Program-made: the position numbers and the translations under genes | Part shown: piece by piece, positions 11,298 through 23,018 of the stretch | Numbering within the stretch: position 1 is the stretch's first letter | Layout of the letters: the number at the start of each line of letters is the position of its first letter | Notes under the pieces: model-generated | The model's input: only the letters and a program-made list of their open reading frames with translations | Database searches by the model: none | Told to the model about the DNA's origin: nothing | Assembly (NCBI GenBank): GCA_917880885.1 | Contig: OU862908.1 | Span: 9,088,501-9,152,500 of the forward strand | Direction of reading: 5' to 3' | Length of the DNA: 64,000 nt | DNA from: Limnephilus marmoratus | Taxonomy: Eukaryota; Arthropoda; Insecta; Trichoptera; Limnephilidae

Positions 11298-11810
11298 AAC
11301 TAGCTGAGGTACCCGGCATCGCTCGGGGAGTTAATATTCGCTCAGGGAGTTAATATTCGCTCAGGGAGTTAATGACGTTCAAACCCATGACGGATCTTGC
11401 CTTATATACCCTTACCAATGGGTATCCCCACCCATACAATGAATACTTCAATAATACTTCAAATGGTCCACAATGTTCCAGAACATTCCATAACATTCAA
11501 GAGTATTCTGGAATGTTCCACAGCGGTATTCCCGAATATTCCATAACATCCCAGAATGTTCTGGGATGTTCTTGAGTGTTGTGGAATGCTCTCAAACACT
11601 CTCGAATGTTCTGAACTGTTCTAGAAATTTCTTGAGGGTGAAACTTCCAGACCTTATATCTTCAAACGCACGCCATTTAGGTAAAACCGGGAGCCTTATT
11701 CATGGTTGGGGGATAGAGGGCTACACACCACATAACTCCCTTGATCGCTCCAGGACTCGTTTCTGAGTTTAAGCGGGACGTATACTTTTGTACACTTGCT
11801 TTTATAATAT
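11298..11810 (+). repeat. ACTAGCT-start interspersed element carrying a heat-shock-element-like array
   Basis: Starts AACTAGCTGAGGTACCCGGC, followed by a short tandem repeat GGGAGTTAATATTCGCTCA (about 11326-11370), then the 10-bp array described separately, then unique sequence. A second ACTAGCT-start element follows directly at 11811. The class is uncertain. Confidence 0.5.
11464..11636. promoter_or_regulatory. 17-unit 10-bp array with heat-shock-element pattern
   Basis: In 10-base steps the units read TGTTCCAGAA, CATTCCATAA, TATTCTGGAA, TGTTCTGGGA, TGTTGTGGAA, TGTTCTAGAA and similar. The consensus is nTTCnnGAAn, the inverted-pentamer arrangement bound by heat-shock factor trimers. Phase is kept across the array except for a 3-base step at 11524-11526. 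No host promoter is recognised next to it. It may be a transposon-borne regulatory repeat, or a minisatellite that resembles one by chance. Confidence 0.55.
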
Positions 11811-12178
11811 ACTAGCTGAAGTCCCGGCGATGCCCGGGCTTTATATAGAGTTTTCGAAACCACATGTAGACAGTAACCTTCCTCTTGTTTTGAAGGTCAC
11901 ATGTGCAGTCATCAATCTCGGCATAAAAATGTAGATTGGGGTTCAAATCAAATCACACCGCCCGCTTGCCAGCCCGCTCGTCCACCGTATATAGACATTA
12001 TATATTTCAACCAATTTACACAAAACCTTGACAAATTGTATACCTGAACCTTTCTCATGAATCACTCTATCACTCTATCTATTGGTAAAAACCGCATGAA
12101 AATCCGTTCAAAAGTTTTTGAGTTTATCGCGAACAGACAGACGCGGCGGAGGACTTTAATTTATAATATGTAGAGATA
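11811..12178 (+). repeat. ACTAGCT-start repeat (RTE-like), near-complete copy
   Basis: Runs from ACTAGCTGAAGTCCCGGCG to ACTTTAATTTATAATATGTA. It shares the ACCGCATGAAAATCCGTTC and TTATCGCGAACAGACAGACG blocks with the copy at 4400. Confidence 0.65.
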
Positions 12179-12790
12179 TTGATTATCAGGCTGTGGTGCA
12201 GTTGATCCTTTTGCTCAGTATTAGAGGGCTCAGTGACAGCGACAGTGTGGTAAAGCACTTATTATTCAACTTTCCTCTTAATATTATCTTTTATTATTAT
12301 GGTAGGTAGTAGGTACCCGATTCATTCACTATAGTGCATTCTGTGCAGTTAATTGAACCTCAGTTAGAGCCCAGAGGTGCATTGCGCCCACTTACGACTG
12401 TCCTATATTCACAAGTGCATTTGTACCGCCTCCGCGTGCGCCTGCGCTTAGAGATACGTCAGCATGAACGAAAATAAAACACACTGCTGACCTTGAAATT
12501 TACGCACTCGTGCATGTATTTTTTTAACGAGTGTGCGTAACTATTGTGTAATCACGAACAAGTTCTCCTTGTGAAGATAACATTGTAATTTATTTAGTAA
12601 ACTAGAAATAATGAATAATTTAATTCTTTGTGGGCCGCTTAAAAAATTAGTTTCAATTATTAATTTAGTTCAGTAAATTGTATATCTTACTAGATAATGT
12701 GTTAAGATGTGCATAAAAATGGTATACAATCTACAATATGTAATTTCCCTTGAATAGTAGGTAGGTACATTAGCGTTTAAGGGATAAAGC

Positions 12791-13070
12791 AGTGGTTCTT
12801 AACCTTGTTGGAGGTACTGACCCCCACCAGTTTCATATGCGCATTCACCGAACCCTTCTCAATTGGAAAAATGAAATATTATTTTTTCAATTTCAACTTA
12901 CGTATATATTTATATATAGGTGCACAAAATTAAGAAAAACCATTAAAGAACAAAACCATTAAGAACGAAGAAGAAGCCAATGATGGAAAGCGTGTCATAG
13001 CGAATCATACGAGCCGGGGGTGTGTCTCGACTTCCGCCGAACCCGCGAGACTGATTCACCGAACCCAGGA
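12791..13070. mobile_element. hAT-like element fragment
   Basis: One end is CAGTGGTTCTTAACCTTGTT with GGTACTGACCCCCACCAG, typical of hAT (Charlie-like) termini. Repeated ACCGAACCC motifs occur at both sides (12849, 13058). I did not find a matching opposite terminus, so it is truncated or diverged. Confidence 0.5.
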
Positions 13071-13152
13071 ATTTTTTGATCCCTTTAACTGGGTTAAAGT
13101 TATCAAAATTCGTGTTGTATGTCGGTATTATTAGATTAGTTGTTTTTCTCTC

Positions 13153-13171
13153 CCTCCCCCCCCCCCCCCCG
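13153..13171. repeat. Poly(C) run
   Basis: A run of C bases after TCTCTCCCT at 13153-13170. It may vary in length and be assembly-sensitive. Confidence 0.85.
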
Positions 13172-14082
13172 TAAAACCATATGTTTGCTGTTGATTCTTT
13201 CTCTCTTCCTCTTATTGCTATAAAATTTATACATTATAATATTTTCGTTTTTGTATGTTATCATTAACTCACAAACAATTGCCAAATATGCCTTAAAAAA
13301 ATCAAGAAAAAATTTCAATCGCCTATATTTTATAATTTAAAACACAAATAAATACACATATCCGTACAAGATATTTCGTACTAGATACTTGCAGGCTGGA
13401 ATAAAATAACTATACAAGTAATAACCACACAGATATAATAAAATTTAAAATGCCATTAGGTACCCATTGTCCATATGGGTCCATTGCTTCACGTGGGCAG
13501 CAAAGATGTCCACAATATTTATTTCTCTTCTCTGACGAAATAAAAAAACCACAAAGTTATAGAAAATACAAGGTGTCTGGAAACTTGTGGTATGAGCCGG
13601 AAACTAATGACTAGTTTCTTATTAAGTAATTTTTATTACTGTGACAGCTGTTTTGGCGTTTAAGGCCATTTTCAAACGTGCTTAAGTCACGTTGAGACTT
13701 ATTTACATGATTCTATTTGCCCTCGTCCACTTATGGTGCAATGGTTCATTACCGGTTAAACCGATTTACTGAGAAAATAATTGTGACAATACGGTCTCTA
13801 TTCGGCGGGGTACTTTGAAATCTGTTTTCCCATTTTAATTGTAATGTTTTCTTAATTGCTTAATTACACACATTCTTCTTCTTCTTCTTGGCGTGCCCTA
13901 TCAGGTCTCCCCGACGTTGGCGATCACTCTGGAAAATGTCTCTCTGTCTTGCGCTGCCCGGAATAGCTCCTCCACACTTCTAATACCGGTCCAATCTCAT
14001 TATTATTCGATTGAACGTCAACAATTTTTATAAAAACTGTCATGTTTATTTCTACAATGGTAATTGTAATGGTAACGGTAAC

Positions 14083-14802
14083 TTTATTTTTATTTTTTAT
14101 TTTATTTTTTTTTAATATTTAATAATATTATTATTTAATTATAAAAACAGTTCATTATAAACAAGTTCTGCTTCTGCTTCGTAATTATTATTATGCGTTA
14201 CAGCTGTTTCGCTAAAAAAACCGTTTAATAAAAACTCTAATAATCAGAAAGCTATTTTAATTAATGAACAAATATAATTCGCTCGCCACTTTTAGATATA
14301 TTCAAACCTAGTCCAAATACCTAACTGTGCTGTGAAGTAAATACATGAGTCATCGTGGGTTTATTCAAGACCATAATGACGACTATTTCAAATTTCAAAT
14401 ATCAATTGTATTATAAAGTAAATCTTGATGAATCATCAAGGGGCTTATTTTATGGAATAATTAACGACCTTCAGTCAAATTTAAACAATCCAGTAATTGG
14501 GAAACTTACTCGTAACCATTAACACTTCAGTCATTTTACTTAGAAGTTTAGGGGCACAGGTAATAAAAATAAAAAGCTATTCATTTTTTCATCATAAGTA
14601 CCTGTCTAGAAATGACATAAACATAAATGTAGGTGGTAACAACCACAGTTTGAAAATGCCTTCAGAGGGCGAAACAGCTGTAACGCATAATAATAATTAC
14701 GAAGCAGAAGCAGAACTTGTGTATAATAAACTGTTTTTATATACTGAATAATAATATTATTAAATAAATAAAAAATCAAAATAAACTCAACAACAATAAA
14801 TA
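14083..14802. mobile_element. Long-arm inverted-repeat (fold-back) element, 720 bp
   Basis: Arms at about 14083-14211 and 14658-14802 are reverse complements over more than 100 bp; both contain CAAGTTCTGCTTCTGCTTCG and TATTATGCGTTACAGCTG. The element is flanked on both sides by GGTAACGGTAAC (14071-14082, 14803-14814). That could be a target duplication or part of the host minisatellite. No transposase is seen. Confidence 0.75.
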
Positions 14803-14876
14803 GGTAACGGTAACCCTGTAATGGTAACCCTGTAATTGTAATGGTAATGGTAAATGTAATGGTAATGGTAACCCTC
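14803..14876. repeat. GGTAAC/TGTAATGGTAA minisatellite
   Basis: Degenerate units of TGTAATGGTAACCC and TGTAATGGTAATGG. The same repeat appears left of the inverted-repeat element at 14055-14082, so it predates that insertion. Confidence 0.8.
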
Positions 14877-15292
14877 GGCGACCATCTATCTTGCCTTTGA
14901 ATACAAATTGGAGAAAGTGATACTTCTCCCCTCGAAGTATGTGACCCAGATATGAAATTTTCCTGACCAATGTAAGCAGCTCTTTATCTGCTCCAGCCCG
15001 CCTGAGAATTTCTGTGTTGGTGATCATGCCGGTCCATAGGACCTTGAGCATTCTCCGGTGAAGCCACATTTCAAAAGCTTCTAACCAATTACACACATAA
15101 ACAATTAATTATTAGGTTAAATTCGAAAAAAAACGGCCGCTCTGTGATTACTATCAGCTATTTTTATTGATGCTGTGAAACCTATACCCGGAATTAAAAG
15201 TTTTTTTAAAACCCGTTAGTTTGCCGAAAAACAGGAAAAAATTAAAAATATAAATCGATTTGTTTGGCTTCTGTAGTTTTCCGATTGTGTAA

Positions 15293-15560
15293 AGCCTCGA
15301 TTACGTTGAGCGAGTTTACAAGCTACTGTATGGGAAATTCACTATCTGTTAGTAAACTTGCTCAGTGCAATCGTATTACTAGCTAACTAGCAGATTGTGG
15401 ACAATCTACGAAAAAGTTGAAAGGTAGTCAACTTTACTCGCTACTCGCTCCAGATGGCGGCTCACGAACAGCTGATTTCGTAAGTGTCAGAATTAGTTCT
15501 TGCGGGAGTCGTAATTCTCGCCACTGTCTAGCGTGTGGGCTAGCTGCGATCTCAAGTTTT
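15293..15560 (-). mobile_element. Harbinger-like MITE fragment, relative of 50688-51104
   Basis: Starts AGCCTCGATTACGTTGAGCG after a TAA. It follows the reverse complement of the 50688 element through GCGAGTTTACAAGCTACT, CTAGCAGATTGT, ACAATCTACGAAAAAGTTGA and CAGCTGATTTCG. The other terminus is missing, so it is truncated. Confidence 0.7.
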
Positions 15561-17339
15561 TTTTACAAAATGTTGACAGAATTCACAACGTTTTCTATAA
15601 ATATATTCGACGTATTCTATTCGATGTATTGTATTAGACGTATTCTAGACGCCGTGTAATTACCTGATACGCAATGCCATTACAGAATACCACATCGATT
15701 CCATTGTTTTCACGTTTAATGTTAACATTATATATTCTTACATTCGAGAGTTATTACTTGGCATAAACCAAAAAATAAATAACGTGGTTTTACACCCGAT
15801 GCAACTTTTAAAACATTTATTTCGCAAGGAGTATTTCTCGCACGTGAAAAAATGTTTGAGGTATTTCATTAAACCGCATTACTCGTAAATTAACAATTAA
15901 GTAGAATCTTACGAATGTGATGAAATACCCGCCAGCAAGGCTTAACGTCTATAGTTTTACCTCTTTTGAATTCACGTGCTAACAGAAGATAATTTTGATT
16001 TGAACAAAAGCGAAGGATATCTAGTTATGTGTTTGAATTCGTGTGCACGGCGTAATTGCATTATTAAAACGTTCATTTATTTTTTTGAAAATCTCCTACT
16101 ACCACCAGAGTAAGCGAAAAAAGTTGCTTTTGTCGTGATGGAGGAGCGAGCCGAAGAATCAAACACGCGACACACTGGTGTGACCCGAACGCAAATTCAA
16201 ATCAGCCACTGACCGGTCATTTGACGTTCTGCAGATTGAATGGAATCTTGGAATAGTGCCTGTCTAATAATGACCTGTTTGTTAATAAAATTTTAAAAGC
16301 ACTTGGTTCTTTGCCCATTTCGCCACACGGTACGTTTGTTGTGTCATGTGTTTAACGGTTCTTTTCAACCTTCACCATTGAAATTAAGTCTGCGAAAGGA
16401 AGACGACATTCGTTGTTACAGTGATGCAAGTTTATCTTCGTTTTTAACTGCATTGTACCACATTACCGCCATTACCACTGAAGACTTTCATTCCTACAGC
16501 TTTCCAAGGACGTGATTTGAAAGGCCTCGGTATACTCGGACACCTATCAGGGCTGATTGGTGGACTTAATAAGAAAATTACTGGTAGCCGTTACTTCGCA
16601 CATTCTCTATTGAAGTCGGTCGTTTGCAGGTACAGGCATTCGGTGCCTGGCGGAGAGACGAGCGCCTGGTACCCGGTACCTGGTGCCTTGTACTCGGACT
16701 GTCGGTACGCGGGGCGCAGTAATATAAGTATTTAGCAGTAATTCTTGCAAGTACACAAGTTCCGCTGTCTTCCACCAGTCACCCATTTCTCAATCTGCGA
16801 GCCTGGTAACATTTAGCAACAAGTGCTGGTGCAATATGACTGAGTTTGAAGCAGGCTAGCCCGTTGGGTACTATAACCATGGATAGGTACTATAACCATG
16901 GATAATTGAAACAAGTGGGAATTGACATGGAAGGTGGAAGCTTGCCCACTGCCGCCGCGCAACGACCTAACTGCGCGGACTATCAAGGTGGCGGAGCCAA
17001 TGAAAGTTATGCTTTGGTGGCGTACCTGTTACAGCCATATTGGTGAACTATGTTGGTGGCACTTTTGTGTCTACTATATTAATTAATAATGATTTATGGA
17101 ATATCTCTCTACAACAACGTATTTATTTCCTCCAAGACCACTACGAATGATTAACTAGCGTCCTTCAGAATTCTCTGACCTAACAAATGAGTGATTACAT
17201 CTTGTGGGGAATAAAAGGTAAATAACATGTCAAGGTTGGAAATTATTTGAAAAAAGCATAAGCGGTGCTATCAATAGTCAATAACATCACGGCAGCTATT
17301 AATAAAAAATATTTTGAATATTAAAATAAATGAAAACCT
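15561..17339. other. No recognised gene; one exact 19-bp duplication
   Basis: Includes moderately GC-rich segments (16100-16260, 16600-16730, 16930-17000) with no recognisable protein. GGTACTATAACCATGGATA is repeated exactly in tandem at 16867-16885 and 16886-16904. ORFs here have no family features I can name. Confidence 0.4.
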
Positions 17340-18480
17340 ACAATGTTTTTAACATTCAAGAATCTCGAAGTTTATTGATCAAATGGAAATTCTTGAAGAA
17401 ATTTGGATTTCAGGAAACCTGCATAAATTATTTGTAAATTATATTAAAAACAGAAAATTTTGTGTAAAAATTTCAGACCATTGTATCACCATAAAAAGAT
17501 TTGCAGGCGTACCACAAGGATCGATACCAGGCCCTACATTGTATATTATACATGTTGATATTGATTGCAACGATATTGATTTTCTCTCTTTAAAACATTA
17601 TGACTACACCTTTGACAATGCCGACAACACAGCATTAATTGCATGAAGATTTATTAAGGGCTAATATTTTATTGCAAATAAATTTTGTCACTCTTCAATA
17701 TGGTCTGATTAAGGATTAATAATTAATGCCAAAAAACATCAAATCTCCCCATGCCAACTTCACCATAAATCCTAAAATTATTTCTCGCAGTTTTAATTGC
17801 ATCCACAATTATGTAAAACAGCTGTGCTTATATTAATCATGTCAGAAAATTTAACATTGTACAAAATATATTTATCTGAGCTTAAAAGATGATTGTATTT
17901 TCAAAATGGTGTATTCATCTATCAAAACTTTGCATGCGACTTAAAACTTAGTGAGCAGACTTAATTTGTTTTGTTCCACGAAACAAGTTAAGAATAATAT
18001 ATCCATAGTTGACGGAATTCCTAATAAGGTACTTCAATGCTAATAAGATGTGGAATAACTAAATTAGGACATTAAAGAAAAACAAATCTTAATTTAGTTA
18101 GAAATGTACAATATTCCACAGTCAAATTACTCTTAAGCAAAGTGAAATACACACAAAGACGTGATATATCTAAATCATTGTTATACAATTCTGTACATTT
18201 AATATGTGTTCGTGCTATATTGTGGCTTAAAATTGTAAGTCAGTACACATCACTATTTAAAGATAACAAAATAGTGGAACTTGCTTATAATTAATTACAA
18301 GAGTAACTGCAAACGACAGACTTCTTATTCCCAGATATATAAATAAATACGGTCTAAATAAGAACCTTAGAATACAATGTCCCAAAATTTACAACATGTT
18401 ACCAAACTCAATAAAATGTTGTCATCAAATTTTCAGAAGGAGAATGTTGAAAAAATGGTTAAGGGTAAAATGAATGCCTT
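17340..18480 (+). pseudogene. LINE reverse transcriptase pseudogene
   Basis: An open segment encodes EILEEIWISGNLHKLFVNYI, KISDHCITIKRFAGVPQGSI, then PGPTLYIIHVDI, the palm region of a non-LTR reverse transcriptase. Next is a degraded YADD region (DYTFDNADNT). Near 18360-18470 a different frame resembles a LINE C-terminus (YNMLPNSIKC, FRRRMLKKWLRVK). Stops and frameshifts throughout. Confidence 0.75.
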
Positions 18481-21400
18481 AATAAAATAATAAAATCAAA
18501 CCTGTACTAGAAGCTTAGCGTTCATTATTATTTCCTAAATAACTAAAGCAATGTAAATTTTCACAACATACAGTTTACGTTTTGTGGTACATTTGTATTT
18601 AGGTAAACAATGATGTAATATTATGTTAACAATATAAATTTGTATTCTTTGTGTAGTTTAAAGGCAAACTTTAAATCACAAACATAAAAACAATTAATTT
18701 TATTATTTTTTTAGGAGTGGGTGTTTTAATGTGATTCCTGGTCAATAAATGTTCATATTTAGGTAAACAAACACTCTATATTAAATTATACTTCCGTCTC
18801 ACCAGAAGCGGAATTCCAACTAACACAAACACCTCGAAGTATGTATTTTAATAAGGTTTTTTTATAATAATATGTTTCATAGCCTTTGAATCCATCACGT
18901 CGTAGTCTTTAATTGCTTTGATCAAGGTTAGGTTGTCTTGTACAAACAAGTCTGTAAATAGATTAGGTATAAGAAAATAAAACTTCTAACTTCTAACATC
19001 GATGTTATGGACGTCCAGTACGTTGAAGTACATTGAAAATTGTGTAATAATACGAGAAGAATATGTTTATAAGTTGGACTGATAAAAAATACAGTACTGC
19101 GTGTGATAAATATCATCATCAAAGTATTAATAGGCTAGAGACTGTACAGTTGAAATTTAAGAATCCGGCTAAGAATGCAACTCTGATGCTGCGCCTTACG
19201 CAAAACCATGTTCGTACGCGGAGTTTGTTCACAAGTGTACTTTTGTAATAGAACCGAATTAAAGCAATGCCAAAAGATGGCGCCACTTACGTTAACAGTT
19301 TGCGTGATTAGCATCGCCTGGCAGTTGCGCCTAATTTCGTGTACATATGTCTCCGTTTATGGAGAGATTCACAATAATGTGATTATTATTGTAACTACTG
19401 GCAGTTGTGAATGATAGTACCACGCGGCCATATATTACATATGACGTCATTGCCTGTCGCGGTTACTTTGTCCCGGTGACTGGCTATCACTGGATCACAG
19501 TGGATCCGAGGAACCGGCGATTTTTGGAACCAGTTCCTATCGGATTTATAAAATGGTCACCAATGCTCAAGCTGGGCGAAGCAAAAGAAACCAAAAGCCG
19601 CCCGCAGGGGCTGGAAGCAAAAACCTGTGGAGCTGGTTTTTAACTACTAGTTATTAATTATTACTTCATTCTTTGTTATAAAAAAACCTTTTTACACATG
19701 AAAAACAAACCTTCGACCTCACACAAACTTTCGGTATTCAATACACATGCCAAAAATACTTTGTTTATATTGTTTATCACATCATGCTGGTTAATTGACC
19801 TGCCCTAATAAATCTGTTTTGATGATGTAAGTATTCAAGGCTGTCCGAAACGATGGCGTAAGAGCAGAAGGAAAAGCCACATGATTTAACGCCATAAAAG
19901 TCAATCAATATTATTATACTACCGGCAGTGATGATAATTCTTGTTTATTAAACACAATAAATAAATAAAGTATATTAAATCCATTCGTACATGGAGATAC
20001 GTACAAGCGACTCGAGTTTGGTGTGCGTAGCATACGTTCGTGAATACCCGCCATACTACTTTGCTACACGTCGACTACGGGGTTGAGGTCAGTTGCTCGC
20101 TACTAACAGTACTGTGTCAACGTGCTATGCGAGTTTCATTCCCATCTGTTGCTCGTTTGATAGACCTGGCGTACGAATATGATTTGAATGGTAAATTGGT
20201 TCATCAGAACTGAGTTTAAAAATAGTGTAAATTATAGTTAATTATAGTAAATTGTAATTTACCGGAATAATGAAGAAATGAAAAGTTTGCAAAGATTGAA
20301 GAAGTATGTAATTAAGAAAGGATTTGGTATAGAATGCGTGAATTGAAGTTAGAAAATTGACACCATTCACCAATTCTTATTTAATCGTTGTATGGGTGAA
20401 CCTAAAATCTTATTTTAGATCGTTTCTTATGCTTGCTCAGATAAAAAAGAACAACATTATTGTCTTCGTCGCTAGAGTCACTCGAGTCACAGACCCTCAA
20501 GTAACGTGAATTTTTTTGTTATCAAGTTATGAACATTTCGGATAGAGCTGTGTGTGTGCGGAAACCAGCATCAAAGAGTAGTGTGGCGGCCACAAACCCC
20601 CACAAAATACGTGCACGTTCTGTAAAAATAATTATGCTGCTACTGGAGTCTTCATAGGGGTCACGTCTGGCAACCGTGCTGCCGGGGACTGTGTGAAGGG
20701 CTTGAAGGACCACCTTCCCATCGCACTGCTCACTCTCTCTCGGGACTGCCTGTGACTTGCCAGAAGCTGTTCTTGTGTTGTACGCTGCCGTAGGAACGTG
20801 TTTGAATTTGCTTTTACTTTATAATGTATGTTCCTCTGTATATAAGTCACTCCACTAGCTTCAAGAACAGGAACCAACTGCCTCAGACGAGAACTTAAAA
20901 GTTTTTGGTGTGCATAAATGTATGTTGTGTCGTGTAGGGACAGTCGGGGGATTTGAGAATCATTTCGCAGTAGCTTCGTTTTAAAAAACAAAAGTAGAGT
21001 CTTGAAGTGAGATCCGATAGAAGTCTGGTCCTTAAAACAGTTCGGGAAAGTGGTGGGTGCCCTCGACTGCCACTGGAGTTGCGTGAATGCAGGCTGATCC
21101 GTGGTATCTCTGCCAATAAGGAACTCCAGTGAAAAATATTATGGCTTTAAAAAAATATGTTCATATAGACCAATAAACGCTGATTCTGAATATATAACTT
21201 TTATTTCATAATATTAAACGCAGAGTTTTTAAAAAATTATTAAAAAGTGCATTTTTAAACCTCTCCTGAAAACACAGCGTTAAGTTGGCATTACTGAAAT
21301 GGTGAATGGTGACGTCACGCGTCACACTCACCCACTGTCACCTGGTGATCGCGTGTATTGTATTGTCAGTATTATTGTATTGACATTTGAATATGCAATT

Positions 21401-22433
21401 CAACATTTCGTGTTTTTGGTTTATTTTCATACTGTTTATAGAGATTTAGATAAATAATAGTTATTGTGTTTATTGAAACATAATTTAGGCCCTCAACAAT
21501 TTACGAAAGGGGCTATATTTGCGGACAATCTGGAATAAATTTTGCCTATTTGAGGTTAGAGTCGTGTCATTTTTGAAATTTGGTTGACGATACATCGATC
21601 GTATTTTCAAATTCTTTTAGTATCAAGGGCTTTTTATACACACAATCGTCATGATCAGTGTATTATACCTAAATACCAGTGTTTCTGTATGTGTTACATA
21701 AAACAATGTACCTAAAAAGTAACGCCTAACACAAAACACGATGACACATGTATTTGCAATAAAGGAGAGAGATTTGTTTTTATATTGCACTTTGATTAAA
21801 TACAATAACAGTAGCGGTGAAATGTGAACATTTTACCAATGTTTTTCAATATTAAAAGCAGTTAATCTTGAATAAAAAACGATTTCCCACACCTTAACAT
21901 CACCAAATTTCATAGTAGCCTCATGATTCCGCCATATTGTTTATCATTTAAAACAGGGATGTTCTGCCCAAAAAAATTATTTCCCTAGATTTCGAAGTGA
22001 AATTTCCCCAGAATTTCACATTTACGCAATTACCTACGTAGCCACCTGATTGTGTAACACTAATCCTGTTATATATGTTAATTAATTGGAAAGATATCGG
22101 AACTTGGTAAATATACTAATAATACTGTGCTTTTCCAAATAAAACACTTTTTGCTACAAGAAGTAATAATTTAAAAGTACGAATGCACTCACTACTGAAT
22201 TAGAAATTGAATTCCAAATAAAAAAAAAAACACTTTGCAAAATAAAAATTAACCACAATCACCGAAAAAACAGAACTTAAAACATAAATTAAATTCTTTT
22301 TCAGAGGTCCCATTTATCTTTTTAGATACATATAATATCATTTTGAGTTGTCAGTGTTAAAAATAGCATTGCATGTAAGTACATGAACAATAATTAAGAT
22401 TCATAGGAATTCCAAAAAATATATATGTATACG

Positions 22434-22439
<6 letters not shown>
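18481..22439. other. No recognised gene
   Basis: Scattered open frames (for example minus-strand 20632-20991 and plus-strand 19407-19643) have no recognisable motif. The 20500-21120 segment is less AT-rich than its surroundings. It may be old transposon or unannotated exon sequence, but I cannot support either. Confidence 0.35.

Positions 22440-22482
<43 letters not shown>
22440..22482. repeat. (TA)n microsatellite
   Basis: About 20 uninterrupted TA units. Confidence 0.95.
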
Positions 22483-22484
<2 letters not shown>

Positions 22485-23018
22485 AAATAATACCAGTAAT
22501 ATTGTCATATGTAATAAACATTTTGCCAGAGCTCGAAATTTCCCTAGATTTTGTCCTGATTTCCCTTATCCCTAAAAAATATTTTTCTCCCCTAGATATA
22601 GGGAAATTTCCCTCGACATAATATCACTGATACAATATGACAACTTGAAGGTAAATAAAATATCGGTGGGTGAACCCTATCACCATATTAACAATTTACC
22701 ATAGATATGGTGCTTTTCTGATGGTCTAGAAAAATTAAAACTTTGACAATTATTTTAACTATTAAAACTAACTATAAAAATAAAAATAAAAATGCAGTTA
22801 TTTAAGTTTGAAGGTCTTTATTCATTAAAAAAAATAAAAAAAATGGACTGGAGTTCTCTATTACACTGATCCGTTCACACACTGCCGCTCTGCTCCCTCA
22901 GTAGTATATCGGTAGGTTACTTGCGGTTGCGTCACGGTCACGTATCTTGTAAGATGCTCCATGACTCCAGTACGAAGGGCCTTACTTAGCGTAAAGGAAA
23001 AAATGTAACCCATTTGTT

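Larger units (their letters stand above)
13880..15080 (-). pseudogene. LINE C-terminal fragment (RTE-like), interrupted by a 720-bp element
   Basis: On the minus strand 15080-14880 reads WLEAFEMWLHRRMLKVLWT, NTEILRRAGADKELL and ISYLGHILRGEKYHFLQFV, then KGKIDGRRG. After the interruption, 13990-13900 reads RSVEELFRAAQDRETFSRV, then IANVGET and a stop. This is the normal order of the C-terminal domain of RTE/craniofacial-type LINE proteins. Between the halves lie a GGTAAC-rich minisatellite and an inverted-repeat element. It is not functional. Confidence 0.8.

Noticed and set aside
16303..16735. Upstream first exon of the SDR gene
   Set aside because: No TGxxxGIG motif or other Rossmann start appears in any frame.
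20632..20991. 119-codon minus-strand frame as a gene
   Set aside because: No recognisable motif, no splice context and no support beyond openness.
21955..22620. hAT element suggested by CAGGGATGTTCTGCCC and repeated TTTCCCTAGAT motifs
   Set aside because: No matching opposite terminus or 8-bp duplication found.
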